Part shown: piece after piece, positions 9,503-18,612 of the stretch
Layout of the letters: each line of letters begins with the position of its first letter
How positions within the stretch are numbered: the stretch's first letter is position 1
Made by a program: the position numbers and the translations under genes
From: Fredinandcohnia humi
GTDB lineage: Bacteria > Bacillota > Bacilli > Bacillales > Bacillaceae_L
Reading direction: 5' to 3'
DNA: 38,880 nt
NCBI RefSeq assembly: GCF_001439915.1
Contig: NZ_LMBW01000004.1
Location: 4,330 to 43,209, forward strand
Notes under the pieces: model-generated
Seen by the model: only the letters and a program-made list of their open reading frames with translations
Told to the model about the DNA's origin: nothing
Databases searched by the model: none

Positions 9503-9533
9503 AAAAGCCTAGGCGATTGCTTAGGCTTTTTTA
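9503..9533 (+). terminator. Terminator after jag
   Basis: AAAAGCCTAGG and TTAGGCTTTTTT arms with a short loop and a T-run, six bases after the jag stop. Confidence 0.88.
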
Positions 9534-9811
9534 GTACCCTTTTTTAAATGAAACTGGATCTGGACTCGAACGTTTTAAAGAACAGGTTGTTGTAGTACAG
9601 ATATAGATGATTATTTGTTGCGTGATCAATGGTTTCGTCATTATTATTGTTATTCACATGTGGATAAGATAAAATAGAGTGTAGTTTATTTTGAGAAAAC
9701 ACGGATTTGTTTTCTTGTGGATAAATAGGTAATACTAGTTAAAAAGATATTCACAGTAGCCAAAGGCAGAACGAATAATAGTGGAATGTTGATATAGAAG
9801 AAGGTGAGACA
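9534..9811. other. jag-mnmE intergenic region with a third DnaA box cluster
   Basis: No gene is seen. Three perfect DnaA boxes occur: TTATTCACA at 9650-9658 and TGTGGATAA at 9659-9667, abutting as an inverted pair, and TGTGGATAA at 9716-9724. A one-mismatch box is at 9747-9755. The equivalent jag-thdF (mnmE) gap in B. subtilis is, to my recollection, one of the DnaA-bound clusters outside oriC. A mnmE promoter could not be assigned with confidence. Confidence 0.8.
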
Positions 9812-11188
9812 ATGGAGTTTGATACAATAGCAGCGATTTCAACTCCAATGGGAGAAGGAGCAATTGCAATTGTCCGGTTAAGTGGGGATGAAGCAATTGA
9901 GATTGCAAATCGGGTATTTAGAGGGAAAAATCTAAATGAGGTAGATTCACATACGATCCATTATGGACATATTGTAGATCCAGATACGAAACAAGTCGTA
10001 GAGGAAGTAATGCTAACCTTGATGAGGGGACCAAAGACCTTCACAAGGGAGGACGTAATTGAAATAAATTGCCATGGTGGGCTAGTATCGGTTAACCGAG
10101 TCCTTCAGCTTGTCCTTACCAATGGGGCTAGGCTTGCGGAACCTGGAGAATTTACAAAGCGTGCCTTTTTAAATGGCCGGATAGATCTCTCGCAGGCGGA
10201 AGCTGTTATGGATTTAATCCGTGCAAAAACCGACCGCGCGATGAATGTAGCAATTGGTCAAATGGAAGGGAAATTATCTACCCTTATTAATCGTTTACGT
10301 CAGGAATTGCTTGAGACATTGGCACATATTGAAGTAAATATTGATTATCCAGAGTATGACGACGTTGAAGAAATGACCCATCGTGTGCTGCTTGAAAAAG
10401 CCAATAAAGTACACGAAGAAATCATAAAGTTATTAGAAACCTCAAACCAAGGGAAAATTTTACGAGAAGGCTTATCTACTGTCATTATAGGTAGACCGAA
10501 TGTCGGAAAATCATCTTTATTAAATAGTCTAGTTCATGAAAATAAAGCAATTGTAACAGATATCCCAGGGACAACGCGTGATGTGATTGAAGAATATGTC
10601 AATGTCCGTGGTGTACCATTACGTCTTGTTGACACAGCAGGAATCCGTGAAACGGAGGATATCGTGGAACGGATTGGTGTCGAGCGCTCGCGCGAGGTTT
10701 TGAAGAAGGCGGATCTCATTTTACTTGTGTTAAACTGTGGTGATGAGTTTACGGAAGAAGACGAGCGTTTATTTGAGGCTGTTTCAGGTATGGAGACAAT
10801 CGTCATTATTAATAAAACAGACCTTCCGCAAAAGATAAATATGGAAAAAGTGAAGGAACTTGCTAAAGATGATCCCATTGTTACAACCTCTTTACTAGAA
10901 GAAAAAGGGGTAGATGCTTTAGAAGAAGCTATTTCCTCCTTATTTTTTACTGGAAATGTCGAAGCAAATGATTTAACATATGTTTCTAACTCTCGCCATA
11001 TTGCCCTGTTAACACAAGCGAAAAAGTCAATTGAAGATGCGATTTCAGGGGCAGAATCTGATCTGCCAATAGATATGGTTCAAATAGATTTAACAAGAAC
11101 GTGGGAACTATTAGGGGAAATTGTCGGGGATGCTGTTCAAGAAAGCTTACTCAATCAGCTGTTCTCGCAATTTTGTTTAGGAAAATAG
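9812..11188 (+). CDS. mnmE: tRNA modification GTPase MnmE
   Basis: K+-dependent GTPase that with MnmG makes the cmnm5 group on wobble uridine 34 of certain tRNAs. It has 458 residues. The N-terminal tetrahydrofolate-binding domain starts [20 protein letters not shown]. The G domain has G1 GRPNVGKSS at 227-235, the G2/G3 region with IPGTTRD and DTAG at 274-277, and G4 NKTD at 334-337. The C-terminus ends in the essential CxGK motif (FCLGK). The ATG start follows an AAGGTGAG ribosome binding site. mnmG follows directly, so the two partner proteins are made from one transcript. The DnaA boxes upstream could couple its expression to replication initiation. Confidence 0.97.
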   Translation: MEFDTIAAISTPMGEGAIAIVRLSGDEAIEIANRVFRGKNLNEVDSHTIHYGHIVDPDTKQVVEEVMLTLMRGPKTFTREDVIEINCHGGLVSVNRVLQLVLTNGARLAEPGEFTKRAFLNGRIDLSQAEAVMDLIRAKTDRAMNVAIGQMEGKLSTLINRLRQELLETLAHIEVNIDYPEYDDVEEMTHRVLLEKANKVHEEIIKLLETSNQGKILREGLSTVIIGRPNVGKSSLLNSLVHENKAIVTDIPGTTRDVIEEYVNVRGVPLRLVDTAGIRETEDIVERIGVERSREVLKKADLILLVLNCGDEFTEEDERLFEAVSGMETIVIINKTDLPQKINMEKVKELAKDDPIVTTSLLEEKGVDALEEAISSLFFTGNVEANDLTYVSNSRHIALLTQAKKSIEDAISGAESDLPIDMVQIDLTRTWELLGEIVGDAVQESLLNQLFSQFCLGK

Positions 11189-11246
11189 AAACTTTATTCA
11201 AATCTCACTTCTTTAATGCAGTGGGATGAAAAGGGAGGAAGTAACA

Positions 11247-13130
11247 TTGAGCTTTGATGCCGGTCATTACGATGTCATCGTTATTGGTGCGGGGCATGCG
11301 GGCGCTGAAGCAGGTTTAGCTTCAGCTCGTCTAGGTGCCACAACACTGATGCTAACAATAAATTTAGATATGGTTGCGTTTATGCCATGTAATCCATCCA
11401 TTGGAGGTCCAGCAAAAGGTACGGTTGTTCGTGAAATTGATGCCCTAGGTGGTGAAATGGCAAAAAACATTGATAAAACGCATATTCAAATGAGAATGCT
11501 GAACACTGGTAAAGGTCCGGCTGTGCGTGCATTACGTGCTCAGGCAGACAAGTTTTCCTACCAACATGAAATGAAAATCGCTTTAGAAAACGAACCGAAT
11601 TTAACCCTTGTTCAAGGAATGGTGGAACGTTTAATTGTTGAAGATGATGTGTGTAAAGGTGTAATTACAAAAACAGGTGCAGTGTATCATGCCAAAACAG
11701 TTGTCATTACAACAGGCACATTTTTACGCGGTGAAATCATTATTGGTGAATTGAAGTACTCAAGTGGGCCAAATAACCAGCAACCGTCTATTAAGCTGTC
11801 TGAGCATCTGGAGGAGTTAGGCTTTAATTTAGTACGTTTTAAGACAGGTACACCACCAAGGGTCAACGGTCATACGATTGACTATAGTAAGACTGAAATC
11901 CAGCCTGGTGATGAAACACCTAGAGCTTTTTCGTATGAAACTGTCAATTACATTACCGACCAGCTTCCATGCTGGTTAACCTATACAAGTGAAAAAACAC
12001 ATCAAATCATTGATGCAAATTTACATCGTTCCCCTATGTATTCTGGAATGATTAAAGGTTCTGGTCCCCGATACTGCCCGTCAATCGAGGATAAGGTAGT
12101 TCGATTCCATGACAAGCCAAGACATCAAATTTTCCTTGAGCCGGAAGGAAGAAATACACAGGAGGTCTATGTCCAAGGACTTTCTACAAGCTTACCGGAG
12201 GATGTCCAACATCAATTGATTGCATCCGTTCCAGGTCTTGAGAATGCACAAATGATGAGACCAGGATATGCAATTGAATATGATGCAATCATTCCAACCC
12301 AGCTCTGGCCAACACTTGAAACGAAAAAAATTAAAAACCTCTATTCCGCAGGTCAAATAAATGGAACATCTGGATATGAGGAAGCTGCAGCCCAAGGGAT
12401 TATGGCCGGTATTAATGCCGGACGTCGTGCTCTTGATAAGGAAGAGGTCATCTTAAGCCGTTCAGATGCTTATATTGGTGTGCTCATTGATGATTTGGTT
12501 ACCAAAGGGACAGCTGAGCCTTATCGTCTATTAACCTCCCGTGCGGAATATCGTTTACTCCTTCGTCATGACAATGCAGATTTACGTTTAACTGAGCTTG
12601 GTCATGATATTGGATTAATTTCGGAGGATAGATACCAAAAATTCTTAGATAAAAAAACAGCCATTGAACAGGAAATGGAACGTCTTCAAGGTACCCGAAT
12701 TAAACCCACAGATGAAGTACAAGAGCTAATCCGCACTGTTGGTGGAAGTGAATTGAAGGATGGCATTTTGGCAGCTGATTTGTTAAAACGACCTGAGATG
12801 ACGTATGAACATATTCGCAAGTTAGCTCCTAGTGACTTAGGAGTTCATCCTGATGTTGCGGAGCAAATTGAAATTCAAATCAAATATGAAGGATATATTC
12901 AGAAATCCTTACAACAAGTTGATAAATTAAAGCGAATGGAAGATAAAAAAATCCCGGAAAATATCGATTATGATGCTATTTCTGGTTTAGCAAATGAAGC
13001 GAGAGCAAATTTGAAAGAAGTTCATCCTTTATCTATTGCTCAAGCCTCTAGGATTTCAGGAGTAAATCCAGCTGATATTTCCATTCTGCTCGTATACCTT
13101 GAGCAAGGAAAAATTGCACGAGTAAACTAA
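11247..13130 (+). CDS. mnmG: tRNA uridine 5-carboxymethylaminomethyl modification enzyme MnmG
   Basis: FAD-binding partner of MnmE (formerly GidA) that supplies the carboxymethylaminomethyl group at U34. FAD-binding signature [21 protein letters not shown] is near the N-terminus; [16 protein letters not shown] carries a conserved catalytic-region cysteine; a second motif [11 protein letters not shown] is present, and the C-terminal [20 protein letters not shown] closes the family pattern. The frame is open from an ATG at 11226, but those first codons contain the AGGGAGG ribosome binding site, which points to TTG at 11247 (protein [10 protein letters not shown]). That gives 627 residues, one fewer than I recall for B. 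subtilis. Confidence 0.96.
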   Translation: MSFDAGHYDVIVIGAGHAGAEAGLASARLGATTLMLTINLDMVAFMPCNPSIGGPAKGTVVREIDALGGEMAKNIDKTHIQMRMLNTGKGPAVRALRAQADKFSYQHEMKIALENEPNLTLVQGMVERLIVEDDVCKGVITKTGAVYHAKTVVITTGTFLRGEIIIGELKYSSGPNNQQPSIKLSEHLEELGFNLVRFKTGTPPRVNGHTIDYSKTEIQPGDETPRAFSYETVNYITDQLPCWLTYTSEKTHQIIDANLHRSPMYSGMIKGSGPRYCPSIEDKVVRFHDKPRHQIFLEPEGRNTQEVYVQGLSTSLPEDVQHQLIASVPGLENAQMMRPGYAIEYDAIIPTQLWPTLETKKIKNLYSAGQINGTSGYEEAAAQGIMAGINAGRRALDKEEVILSRSDAYIGVLIDDLVTKGTAEPYRLLTSRAEYRLLLRHDNADLRLTELGHDIGLISEDRYQKFLDKKTAIEQEMERLQGTRIKPTDEVQELIRTVGGSELKDGILAADLLKRPEMTYEHIRKLAPSDLGVHPDVAEQIEIQIKYEGYIQKSLQQVDKLKRMEDKKIPENIDYDAISGLANEARANLKEVHPLSIAQASRISGVNPADISILLVYLEQGKIARVN

Positions 13131-13183
13131 CCTTTTTAGTAACGCCCAAGGTGTATATGATTAAAATTGGAAGGAAACACAAA

Positions 13184-13900
13184 ATGGATACCTCATTATT
13201 TACATCAATGTTGGAGGAGAAGGGGATTTCCCTTTCTCCAACCCAACTAAAACAGTTTGAAACCTATTATCGGTTATTAGTTGAATGGAATGAAAAAATG
13301 AACCTTACAGCGATTACAGAGAAGCCTGAGGTTTATTTAAAGCACTTTTATGATTCTATTTCAGCTGCATTTTATTTTGATTTTACAAAGGAATATTCAA
13401 TTTGTGACGTAGGAGCGGGTGCGGGGTTTCCAAGTATCCCTTTGAAAATTTGTTTTCCCAACCTAAAAATTTCAATTGTGGACTCATTGCAAAAGAGGAT
13501 AACATTCCTAAATGAGCTTTCTAAGGGGCTTCAGCTTGATAATGTAACATTTTATCATGATCGTGCCGAAACCTTTGGGCAAAAGGGAGAAATTCGTGAA
13601 TCCTTTGATATTGTAATGGCACGAGCTGTTGCTAGAATGTCTGTATTAAGTGAATTATGCTTGCCGCTTGTAAAGGTAAATGGAACATTTATTGCAATGA
13701 AAGCTGCCTCTGTTTCAGATGAATTAGAGGATGGCAAGAAGGCGATTACAACACTAGGTGGTACAGTAAAAGAGGTACATCACTTTTTGTTACCGATAGA
13801 AAATAGTGATCGTAATATCGTAATCATCGAGAAGAAAAAAACAACACCAAAAAAATACCCTCGTAAACCAGGGACGCCAAATCGTTCACCAATCAATTAA
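13184..13900 (+). CDS. rsmG: 16S rRNA (guanine-N7) methyltransferase RsmG
   Basis: SAM-dependent methyltransferase (formerly GidB) modifying G527-equivalent of 16S rRNA, loss of which gives low-level streptomycin resistance. The chosen ATG at 13184 has a GGAAGGA ribosome binding site and gives 238 residues, the Bacillus length; an in-frame ATG 33 bases upstream lacks support. The SAM-binding motif is [16 protein letters not shown] near 82-97; the N-terminus ends with [13 protein letters not shown], and the basic tail [17 protein letters not shown] is typical of Gram-positive RsmG. It lies between mnmG and noc as in B. subtilis. Confidence 0.96.
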   Translation: MDTSLFTSMLEEKGISLSPTQLKQFETYYRLLVEWNEKMNLTAITEKPEVYLKHFYDSISAAFYFDFTKEYSICDVGAGAGFPSIPLKICFPNLKISIVDSLQKRITFLNELSKGLQLDNVTFYHDRAETFGQKGEIRESFDIVMARAVARMSVLSELCLPLVKVNGTFIAMKAASVSDELEDGKKAITTLGGTVKEVHHFLLPIENSDRNIVIIEKKKTTPKKYPRKPGTPNRSPIN

Positions 13901-13989
13901 CCATGTGGTGAACGATTTATTACATTTTACACATTTATTCTTAACCTCATGAATTAGTAGAAAGATAGTAAGAATTTTATAAAATTCAT

Positions 13990-13997
13990 GTTATAAT
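13990..13997 (+). promoter_or_regulatory. Possible extended -10 promoter of noc
   Basis: TGTTATAAT at 13989-13997 contains a perfect TATAAT preceded by TG, about 60 bases before noc. No good -35 hexamer is visible, which an extended -10 can tolerate. Confidence 0.4.
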
Positions 13998-14060
13998 AGA
14001 AGGAATGAGAGAGAAAATAGAGAAGTTGTAATAGTGGGAGTTCTAAGGGGTGGTGGAATT

Positions 14061-14963
14061 ATGAAGCATCCATTTTCGCGGTTATTCAGTATCGGTGAAA
14101 AAGATGATAAACAACAAATGGATCAAGAACAGGTGGCAGAATTACAAGTAGAAGATTCAATAGATGATGAAGCGACACACCTGGAGGAAGTACGACAAAT
14201 TCCGATAAATGAGATTGTTCCAAACCGATATCAACCAAGAACTGTTTTTGCAGAGGATAAAATTAAAGAACTTGCATTAACCATACGTACACATGGGATC
14301 ATTCAACCAATTGTTGTTCGTCAATTTACTGATAATCAGTATGAAATTATTGCTGGTGAACGTCGTTGGCGAGCCGTTCAGACTCTTGAATGGGAGACAA
14401 TTCCTGCAATTATTAAAGAATTCAATGATGCAGAAACCGCATCCGTTGCGTTGATCGAGAATCTACAACGTGAAGAATTGTCAGCGATTGAAGAAGCGTA
14501 TGCTTATGCTAGATTACTAGAATTACATAATCTTACACAAGAAGCGTTAGCTCAACGATTAGGGAAAGGTCAGTCCACAATCGCCAATAAGCTGCGTTTA
14601 TTAAAGTTGCCTGAGGAAGTCCAACAAATGCTTATGCTAAAGAAGCTTACAGAGCGTCATGCGAGAGCATTAATTCCTCTTAAGGATCCAGAAAAGCAAA
14701 TTAAGCTTATGCAAGACATTATTGAAAAACAGCTAAATGTTAAGCAAACAGAGGACCGCGTTGATAAAATCCTTGAATTAGAAAAGGAGAAAAAGCGACC
14801 AAAGCCAAAATTTAAAGCAGTAAGTCGTGATATGAGAATTGCGATGAATACGATTCGTCAATCATTAACAATGGTTGAGGAAAGTGGCGTTAACTTAAAT
14901 ACAGAAGAAGAAGAATTCGACGACTTTTTCCAATTTACGATTCGAATTCCTAAAAATAAATAA
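14061..14963 (+). CDS. noc: Nucleoid occlusion protein Noc
   Basis: ParB-family DNA- and membrane-binding protein that keeps the division machinery off unsegregated chromosomes. From the ATG at 14061 it has 300 residues. The N-terminus [14 protein letters not shown] is the short amphipathic membrane-targeting helix of Noc. The CTP-binding ParB domain has PNRYQPR, GERRWRA and ENLQREE; the helix-turn-helix follows around [24 protein letters not shown]. The ending [16 protein letters not shown] is Noc-like. The reading frame opens earlier at a GTG (14034), but AGGGGTGG fits the chosen ATG. No obvious Noc-binding sequence of the ATTTCCCGGGAAAT type was found in the window. Confidence 0.95.
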   Translation: MKHPFSRLFSIGEKDDKQQMDQEQVAELQVEDSIDDEATHLEEVRQIPINEIVPNRYQPRTVFAEDKIKELALTIRTHGIIQPIVVRQFTDNQYEIIAGERRWRAVQTLEWETIPAIIKEFNDAETASVALIENLQREELSAIEEAYAYARLLELHNLTQEALAQRLGKGQSTIANKLRLLKLPEEVQQMLMLKKLTERHARALIPLKDPEKQIKLMQDIIEKQLNVKQTEDRVDKILELEKEKKRPKPKFKAVSRDMRIAMNTIRQSLTMVEESGVNLNTEEEEFDDFFQFTIRIPKNK

Positions 14964-14979
14964 ATAAATCAATTCATTT

Positions 14980-15013
14980 CCTTGCCGTCTAAACGCGGTA
15001 AGGGATTTTTTTT
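14980..15013 (+). terminator. Terminator after noc
   Basis: CCTTGCCG and CGGTAAGG arms with an eight-base loop followed by a run of T. It separates noc from soj-spo0J. Confidence 0.87.
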
Positions 15014-15062
15014 GGATACAACTACTTTTCATAGATTAATTTAGACGTTTTGTCATTGAAAA

Positions 15063-15078
15063 TGTTTCACGTGAAACA
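15063..15078. promoter_or_regulatory. parS site, intergenic
   Basis: TGTTTCACGTGAAACA, a perfect 16-base palindrome, between noc and soj. It matches the Bacillus Spo0J (ParB) binding consensus. Confidence 0.95.
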
Positions 15079-15080
15079 TT

Positions 15081-15113
15081 TAACTTTATTCAGTTGCAAA
15101 CTGAATAAAGTTA
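15081..15113. repeat. Perfect 15-pair inverted repeat heading family-1 copy A
   Basis: TAACTTTATTCAGTT, loop GCA, then the exact complement. It starts two bases after parS and runs straight into the family-1 core. The left-arm sequence recurs, in the opposite orientation, at the head of copy B near 23490-23506. Confidence 0.85.
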
Positions 15114-15263
15114 AGCCTCCGGCGGATGCCACGATTTTTCAAAGGAAATTTCGAGCTTAGGATCAAAGACTAAGAACGCCACGTCCTGTGGCAACGTCTT
15201 TGTGACCCACCTAGTGTGGGCCTAAAAAAATCGGGCGCAAATACGCTAAGGCGTATTTTTTTT
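15114..15263 (+). repeat. Family-1 structured repeat, copy A (complete)
   Basis: Reference copy. Order: GCCTCCGGCGGA mini-hairpin; GCCACGATTTTT and AAATTTCGAG segment; outer stem CAAAGAC/GTCTTTG enclosing GCCAC/GTGGC; hairpin CCCAC/GTGGG; an A-run and TCGGGCGC; tail hairpin AAATACGC/GCGTATTT with eight T. It has no reading frame and carries its own terminator-like end. Other copies: 1-75, 3841-3902, 23282-23426, 33026-33088; tail only at 31282-31299. Confidence 0.9.
15239..15263 (+). terminator. Terminator-like tail hairpin of family-1 copy A
   Basis: AAATACGC and GCGTATTT arms, four-base loop and eight T. It would end transcripts crossing the repeat on the plus strand, upstream of soj. Confidence 0.65.
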
Positions 15264-15384
15264 AAAAAAACCTAAACCCTATCAATCTTTCATGATAGAA
15301 TAGTAAAAGTAGCAGTTTTATAAAGTCCTCACTTTGTAAAAATATGTAGGAAATTGTAGTTTAAAATTGAAAGTAGGTGACATC

Positions 15385-16146
15385 GTGGGGAAAATCATCT
15401 CAATTTCTAACCAAAAGGGCGGAGTAGGGAAAACAACTACTTCTGTTAACCTTAGTGCTTGCTTAGCCTATGTCGGAAAGCGGGTTTTACTTGTCGATAT
15501 TGACCCTCAAGGGAATGCCACAAGTGGTTGCGGCATAGAAAAAGCAAATGTAGATCAATGCATTTATGATGTGCTTGTTGATGATGTAGAAGCGAAGGAT
15601 GTTACGGTTCCAACGACAGTTGAAAATTTATATATGATTCCAGCAACAATCCAATTAGCGGGTGCTGAAATTGAGTTAGTGCCAACAATTTCTCGTGAGG
15701 TTCGTCTAAAAAGAGCCTTAGATGAAGTTCGAGACCAATATGACTATATTATTATTGACTGTCCACCATCATTAGGACTATTAACTTTAAATGCGTTAAC
15801 AGCTTCTGATACAGTGATTATTCCAGTTCAGTGTGAATATTACGCACTTGAGGGACTTAGTCAGCTATTAAATACAATTCGTTTAGTTCAGAAACACCTT
15901 AATACAGATTTAATGATTGATGGAGTACTTCTAACTATGCTTGACGCTAGAACAAATTTAGGTATTCAAGTTATTGAAGAAGTGAAAAAGTATTTCCAAG
16001 ATAAAGTATATAAAACAATTATTCCAAGAAATGTACGATTAAGTGAAGCTCCAAGTCATGGAGAACCAATCATCATCTATGATCCAAAATCAAGAGGTGC
16101 TGAAGTATACTTAGATCTTGCAAAGGAAGTGATTGTGAATGGCTAA
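15385..16146 (+). CDS. soj: Chromosome partitioning ATPase Soj (ParA)
   Basis: Deviant Walker A ATPase that works with Spo0J to move and separate origins, and that controls DnaA directly in B. subtilis. The start is GTG at 15385 after AGGTGA, giving 253 residues starting MGKIISISNQ; an upstream in-frame TTG is less likely. The deviant Walker A is KGGVGKTT at about 11-18, Walker B is YDYIIIDCPPSLG near 117-129, and DPQGNATSG marks switch I. It overlaps spo0J by eight bases, so the pair is coupled. The closeness to B. subtilis Soj along its whole length leaves no doubt. Confidence 0.97.
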   Translation: MGKIISISNQKGGVGKTTTSVNLSACLAYVGKRVLLVDIDPQGNATSGCGIEKANVDQCIYDVLVDDVEAKDVTVPTTVENLYMIPATIQLAGAEIELVPTISREVRLKRALDEVRDQYDYIIIDCPPSLGLLTLNALTASDTVIIPVQCEYYALEGLSQLLNTIRLVQKHLNTDLMIDGVLLTMLDARTNLGIQVIEEVKKYFQDKVYKTIIPRNVRLSEAPSHGEPIIIYDPKSRGAEVYLDLAKEVIVNG

Positions 16147-16999
16147 AGGGTTAGGTAGAGGTGTTAATGCTTTATTCCCGTCATTGGAAGTAGGGAAAGA
16201 AGAGGTTGTTCAAGAGATTAAACTGAATCAATTACAACCAAATCCATATCAGCCAAGAAAGACGTTTGAGCCAGAGGCAATTGCTGAATTAAAGGAATCC
16301 ATTCTCACACACGGGATTTTGCAGCCTTTAATTGCTCGAAAAACCATTAAAGGATTTCAAATTGTGGCGGGAGAGAGACGTTATCGTGCTGCAAAAGAAG
16401 CAAAATTAAATACAGTTCCTGTTGTTGTTCGTGAATTAAACGAGGAACAAATGATGGAGATTGCATTGCTCGAAAATTTACAGCGTGAGAATTTATCACC
16501 AATTGAAGAGGCATTTGCTTACCAATCCCTACTAGACCATTTAAAAGTCACCCAAGAACAGCTCGCAAAAAGAGTAGGAAAAAGTAGACCGCATATTGCA
16601 AACCATCTTCGTCTTTTATCGCTTCCTAAACATGTCCAGAACTTAATTTCAGAAGGGAAATTGTCCATGGGACATGGACGTACGTTATTAGGACTAAAAA
16701 AGAAGGAAAAGTTGAATGCAATTGTTGAAAAGGTTATTGCTGAAGAACTTAATGTACGTCAATTAGAAGCGTTGATTAATCAATTAAATCAAAATGTTCC
16801 ACGTGAAACATCTAAGCCACCAAAAAAAGAAAAAAATATCTTTATTAAAGAGCAAGAAACCTTCTTACGTGACCGTTTTGGTACATCTGTCACAATTAAA
16901 CAAACGAAGAAAAGAGGAAAAATTGAAATTGAATTCTTTTCAAATGAAGATCTTGAAAGAATTCTTGAACTGCTAGAATCACCAAAAATTTCATCATGA
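16139..16999 (+). CDS. spo0J: Chromosome partitioning protein Spo0J (ParB)
   Basis: CTP-dependent DNA clamp that loads at parS, spreads, stimulates Soj and recruits SMC condensin to the origin. It has 286 residues. CTP-binding motifs are GERRYRA at 78-84 and ENLQREN at 112-118; the arginine-containing NPYQPR lies at 35-40; the parS-reading helix-turn-helix is about 138-162 (QLAKRVGKSRPHIANHLRLL); the C-terminal dimer domain ends ERILELLES. Its own coding sequence contains a parS at 16795-16810, translated as NVPRET. It starts within soj and is followed by a terminator. Confidence 0.97.
   Translation: MAKGLGRGVNALFPSLEVGKEEVVQEIKLNQLQPNPYQPRKTFEPEAIAELKESILTHGILQPLIARKTIKGFQIVAGERRYRAAKEAKLNTVPVVVRELNEEQMMEIALLENLQRENLSPIEEAFAYQSLLDHLKVTQEQLAKRVGKSRPHIANHLRLLSLPKHVQNLISEGKLSMGHGRTLLGLKKKEKLNAIVEKVIAEELNVRQLEALINQLNQNVPRETSKPPKKEKNIFIKEQETFLRDRFGTSVTIKQTKKRGKIEIEFFSNEDLERILELLESPKISS
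16795..16810. promoter_or_regulatory. parS site inside spo0J
   Basis: TGTTCCACGTGAAACA within the spo0J coding sequence. An equivalent parS is known in B. subtilis spo0J. Confidence 0.95.
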
Positions 17000-17010
17000 T
17001 CAATAGAAAA

Positions 17011-17057
17011 CCTGCATGTTCTTATTTATTTTAATAAGACTGTGCAGCGTTTTTTAT
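17011..17057 (+). terminator. Terminator after spo0J
   Basis: CTGCA and TGCAG arms enclosing a second stem (TTCTTATT with AATAAGA), then a T-rich run. The stem has internal mismatches. Confidence 0.7.
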
Positions 17058-17092
17058 TACTTACAAATTTATATGCTTAGGGGAAATGAAAA

Positions 17093-17830
17093 TTGGTTCT
17101 ATTAGGGACAATTGTGAATGGGGTGTGTATAGCAGCCGGGGCCTTATTAGGAAAGGTATTGCATCGAATTCCTGAAAAGGTAAAAACAACTGTTATGCAT
17201 GGGATTGGACTTGCTGTTTGTTTGTTGGGAATTCAAATGGGGCTAAAAAGTGAACAGTTTTTAATTGTTATTTTTAGTTTAGTGTTTGGTGGTATTCTCG
17301 GTGAATGGTGGGGTCTGGAAGATAAATTAAACAAATTAGGAATCTGGATTGAAAAGAAAGTAGGCTCATCTACTGGAGAAGGTACGATTGCAAAGGGCTT
17401 TGTTACAGCTACCTTGATATTTGTAATAGGCGCAATGGCAATCATTGGGGCGCTAGATAGCGGATTACGAAATGATCACCGTGTTCTTTATACAAAGTCC
17501 ATTCTGGATGGATTTACTAGTTTAATATTAACGACGACATTAGGGATAGGTGTACTATTTTCAGCAGTTCCTGTCATCCTATACCAAGGCGCCATTGCTC
17601 TATTTGCGACACAAATTGATAAATGGGTTCCGGTGGGGCTAATGGACTCTTTTATTGTAGAAATGACAGGAGCTGGCGGTTTGATGATTGTCGCAATAGG
17701 GACCAATCTATTAGGCGTAACTCATATACGTGTTGCCAATCTATTACCGGGTATTCTAGTAACAGGTATCCTAGTAACGATGGTGTATTATTGGAATTCC
17801 ATTATTTATTTCGCAAATTCTATTTTTTAA
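17093..17830 (+). CDS. DUF554 family membrane protein
   Basis: A 245-residue integral membrane protein of the DUF554 (YqgA-like) family, with about seven hydrophobic segments. Family features visible are the start LLGTIVNGVCIAAGALLGK, FVTATLIFVIGAMAIIGALDSGL near 105-127 and a glycine-rich MTGAGGLMIVAIGTNLLG near 195. The function of the family is not established; a transport role is only a guess. The start is TTG at 17093 with AGGGGA upstream; no ATG fits the frame. It lies between spo0J and the convergent yyaC, a slot not occupied by such a gene in B. subtilis as I recall, and shares a bidirectional terminator with yyaC. Confidence 0.8.
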   Translation: MVLLGTIVNGVCIAAGALLGKVLHRIPEKVKTTVMHGIGLAVCLLGIQMGLKSEQFLIVIFSLVFGGILGEWWGLEDKLNKLGIWIEKKVGSSTGEGTIAKGFVTATLIFVIGAMAIIGALDSGLRNDHRVLYTKSILDGFTSLILTTTLGIGVLFSAVPVILYQGAIALFATQIDKWVPVGLMDSFIVEMTGAGGLMIVAIGTNLLGVTHIRVANLLPGILVTGILVTMVYYWNSIIYFANSIF

Positions 17831-17858
17831 CCTCTTCTATTACAGAAGAGGTTTTTTA
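17829..17858. terminator. Bidirectional terminator between DUF554 gene and yyaC
   Basis: CCTCTTCT and AGAAGAGG arms, five-base loop, with T-runs on both strands. It serves the two convergent genes, and the yyaC stop codon lies at its right edge. Confidence 0.88.
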
Positions 17859-18473
17859 TAGGGTAAATTGATCTTCCTCGGCCGAATCAAGCTCTAACTT
17901 TCGAAAATAGTTAAATTCAGCCTTATAAATGCCACTGGAAATGGTATTTGCTATTTTCATAACTAAACTTAATCTCGTATTTTGGAGGACAAAAAACTCC
18001 ATAAATCCACTCACATTTACAATCCCGGTTATATGCATGTCTCCAACAGGGGTTAATTCCTTGTTTACGCCTGCACCAGGCTTGATTGGCCCTTCACCAA
18101 TAGTAATTGACCCGACACTTTTTAATCTGCCTAAACAGGCATCTATTCCAATAATAAAAGGATTGGAATACTTCTGATTTATCTCATCTATTTTCTCTTG
18201 AAGATTAACTGCATGAATAGGTTCGTCCAATGTGCCATATACATGAAAGTGGGACAATCCTTTTTCGCTGATTTTTGTGCCGATTAAAGGTCCAAGACAA
18301 TCGCCAGTGGAGCGGTCTGTACCGATGCAAAATATAACAATTGGTTGGTTAGCCGTAGATGGTAGCATGGAAGTGATTTGTAAGGCAATATGGCGGTCAG
18401 CAAGTTCTTGATCATGTGGAATTCGAAAAGGTTCATTTTTTAGTTGGTCAAATAATTTGTATTTAAGATTCAT
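17856..18473 (-). CDS. yyaC: Sporulation protein YyaC
   Basis: YyaC family (DUF1256), restricted to spore formers and structurally related to the germination protease/hydrogenase maturation protease fold; in B. subtilis it is a sporulation-expressed protein of uncertain exact role. From the ATG at 18471-18473 (after AAGGGGTG) it has 205 residues, as in B. subtilis. Family motifs are CIGTDRSTGDCLGPLIG near 67-83, VYGTLDEPIHAVNL near 92-105 and IIGIDACLG near 120-128; the acidic residues in the first and last are candidates for the metal or active site. It is transcribed against the fork, unlike nearly all neighbours. Promoter type (sigma-F or sigma-G expected) was not resolved. Confidence 0.9.
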   Translation of the reverse strand: MNLKYKLFDQLKNEPFRIPHDQELADRHIALQITSMLPSTANQPIVIFCIGTDRSTGDCLGPLIGTKISEKGLSHFHVYGTLDEPIHAVNLQEKIDEINQKYSNPFIIGIDACLGRLKSVGSITIGEGPIKPGAGVNKELTPVGDMHITGIVNVSGFMEFFVLQNTRLSLVMKIANTISSGIYKAEFNYFRKLELDSAEEDQFTL

Positions 18474-18612
18474 AGGTTTTTCACCCCTTTTTAACTGTAG
18501 TAACAGTATACGGAAGAATCTCACATTCTATACATCTGAATAAAAAAGAAACTTAGATTTGTAATATGTTCATTAAAGTAGATAGAAGGATTATAAGTGG
18601 TGGGGGGATTAA

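Larger units (their letters stand above)
14964..15384. other. noc-soj intergenic region
   Basis: No gene is seen in 421 bases. The region holds the noc terminator, a perfect parS, a 15-pair hairpin and the complete family-1 repeat with its terminator-like tail, then an A/T-rich soj leader that includes a small CTATCA/TGATAG hairpin. No convincing soj promoter could be set. Confidence 0.8.

Noticed and set aside
13901-14060. DnaA box cluster before noc, as described in B. subtilis for the rsmG-noc gap
   Set aside because: No perfect or one-mismatch TTATNCACA box was found in this gap.
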